DNA from: Hemibagrus wyckioides
Taxonomy: Eukaryota; Chordata; Actinopteri; Siluriformes; Bagridae
Length of the DNA: 64,000 nt
Assembly (NCBI RefSeq): GCF_019097595.1
Contig: NC_080714.1
Location: 6,234,759 to 6,298,758, forward strand
Direction of reading: 5' to 3'
In this document: piece after piece, positions 62,228 to 64,000 of the stretch
Layout of the letters: every line of letters begins with the position of its first letter
Position numbering within the stretch: position 1 is the first letter of the stretch
Position numbers and translations under genes: made by a program
Notes under the pieces: model-generated
Seen by the model: the letters and a program-made list of their open reading frames with translations, nothing else
Told to the model about the DNA's origin: nothing
Database searches by the model: none

Positions 62228-64000
62228 AATTAATTAATTTGTTTGTTTGTTTATTGTCACAGAATGCTGTGAAGTTTTTGTCTATACCTGTACCCCTGGC
62301 TTTTTTTTCTTGGTTCCTATCTCATATTAACAAAATAATAAATTAATTAATTTAAAAAAATAAAAACAAAAAATTAAGTGGTGACTGTAGCAAAACAGAA
62401 AAAATGGAGGAGATGTTTTTTTTTTAATGTTATTATTATTTTTGTTTATTACAGACATAAGGTATGGTTTTTCTGGTAAATATCTATTTTAAACCATACT
62501 TTTGATAGTCACACTGGTTTTTTGAAAGTCATGTAGAGAGTAATTTCTTCCAAAAAATAAATAAAAATAAGCATATTTACTAATCTCCTCAAGCTCTGCA
62601 GTTAAACGCCACCTTCACTGAAGAGCAGCTTCCTATTTATTTATTTATTTATTTTATTTGATTTTTTTATTAAAGGCCACAATAAATATTCTAAAGCAGA
62701 CAAGAAACATTTTCATTTTTTTTTTTTTTTTTTAAGATGAGTGACTGTATTGAAATTGAATAATTCGTTATTTAACACCCGTTTTAAATAATGTTCTATC
62801 ATTACTGGCATTCTCTTAATCAGCACCTTTCGACCAATCAGAATCAAGAATTCAAACGCCCAGTTGTATAAATCATTTTTTTTAATCACTTTTATAGAGC
62901 ATAATAAATGTACAGTCAGCTATTGTCTCAATGCAATAAGCATAAAAAAATGATCTATTGAACAATACACATGCTTTATCCAAAATATATATATTTGATC
63001 ATTGGAATGTAGAAAGAAATTGTTAGACAAAGGGACAGGTTTAAAAAAAATAAATGATTATTGCAGTTGATCTCAGAGTATTAATCAGGAAACACCACTA
63101 TAACCAACCCATGATTAGGTCACACTGATGAAGACAGACATTAGTGTTGAAATAGTACCAGAATATGACCTGAGAGTTGCGATTATTAGTACACCATAAG
63201 GAAAATTTTTAGGAAAATAAACATTTTAACACAGAAGAGGAGATGATTAAAAGTCTTGCTTCTCTTAAACGAAACTGAAGACAGCAGCAAAGGCAATAAA
63301 TATCAATGAATATCTTAAAGCATGTGTAACAACCGTGGAAATTAAATTTTGTACATTTTGGGCAGATTTGAGAATAATGAACTAATTCTAACCGTTCGCT
63401 CAGGCAAAGGTCAGACAAAAATAGGAAGATCCAGTGTTAACGGTGTGAAATAAAAGGCATATGGACATTGCACTGAATAAATATATAAACGCATATGCTA
63501 ATTGTCTGGCCAAAATCAATCTTTATTTATATATTTATTTATTTATTTTCTTTGAGGCAGCAGGGTCAAAATCCTGGAACACCACTGTAATATTAAAACT
63601 ACCCAGACCCCAGGCAAACTCAGCTCAGTGTCAGAGGAAGTGATAAAAGATGAATCATTCCAAAGATAAATACAATGCAATTCATACAATGAATCCACAC
63701 ATCTGTCCATTACTTTGTGGAGAATTAAAACATAACACATGAAATAATTCCAGCATAAAATAATCCTTCATGTCACCGTTTTCATTATGAATAATGCAGA
63801 AAAGACCTTCCTTGGTGTCATCCTGAAACTTCCAGAACAACAGATGTCTTATCTCTGTGATGTGAAGCTCAACCAAATCAAGCTTAAAAAAGCCTGAAGG
63901 TGGAACAAAAGTTTCGGAAGTTTTGGTTCATAGGAAGCTCCTCTCATCAAAACATTGTGCTATAGACAGTAGGTTCAGTTATATTCAACCTCACAGGTGT
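62225..64000. other. No gene seen
   Basis: AT-rich intergenic DNA with (ATTT)n near 62635-62655 and poly-T runs. The words cgaccaatcagaatcaagaa near 62832 suggest an inverted fragment of the MITE family at 46310. No coding sequence is supported to the right edge. Confidence 0.5.

Overview
The window looks like nuclear DNA of a teleost fish. It is AT-rich, its genes are split by GT-AG introns, and it is packed with Tc1/mariner-type DNA transposons, foldback MITEs, tRNA-derived SINEs and microsatellites of the kinds common in otophysan fish. A catfish-like genome is my best guess, from the transposon families and not from a database search. No prokaryotic, organellar or viral segment is seen.

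Three protein-coding genes are well supported, all on the + strand. (1) At 7234-8955, five coding exons give a 153-residue nucleoplasmin core protein, npm2-like, a histone chaperone of egg type with an unusually short tail free of lysine and arginine. (2) At 9794-19211, eight exons join perfectly in phase to give a 410-residue homologue of cytosolic aspartate aminotransferase (got1l1-like). It keeps the fold but has lost nearly every catalytic residue, including the PLP-binding lysine (now His256). It starts only about 350 bases after the npm2-like poly(A) signal. (3) At 47548-50121, two coding exons give a 371-residue class A GPCR of the prolactin-releasing-peptide receptor family (prlhr2-like). 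A CpG-rich promoter with a possible non-coding first exon lies about 5.6 kb upstream, at 41690-41894. A fourth, weak candidate is a glutamate/alanine/valine-rich 15-residue-repeat reading frame at 59520-60104.

The rest is intergenic or intronic and repeat-rich. Positions 1-1640 are a compound purine microsatellite mixed with SINE tails. A 73-bp minisatellite fills intron 1 of the got1l1-like gene. From about 19.2 to 41 kb and from 50 kb to the right edge there are only transposon remnants from at least six Tc1-like groups (called A-F here), a retrotransposon 3' tail, SINEs and simple repeats. The most complete transposon is a 1246-bp group A element at 35677-36922, whose transposase is broken by a 2-base deletion. 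A 5'-truncated sister at 61583-62168 has the same segment unbroken and nearly identical, so this family was active recently.

The observations most worth following up are the intact but apparently catalytically dead aminotransferase, the tail-less nucleoplasmin beside it, the young Tc1 family, a shared internal rearrangement in two intronic MITEs, and several local duplications.
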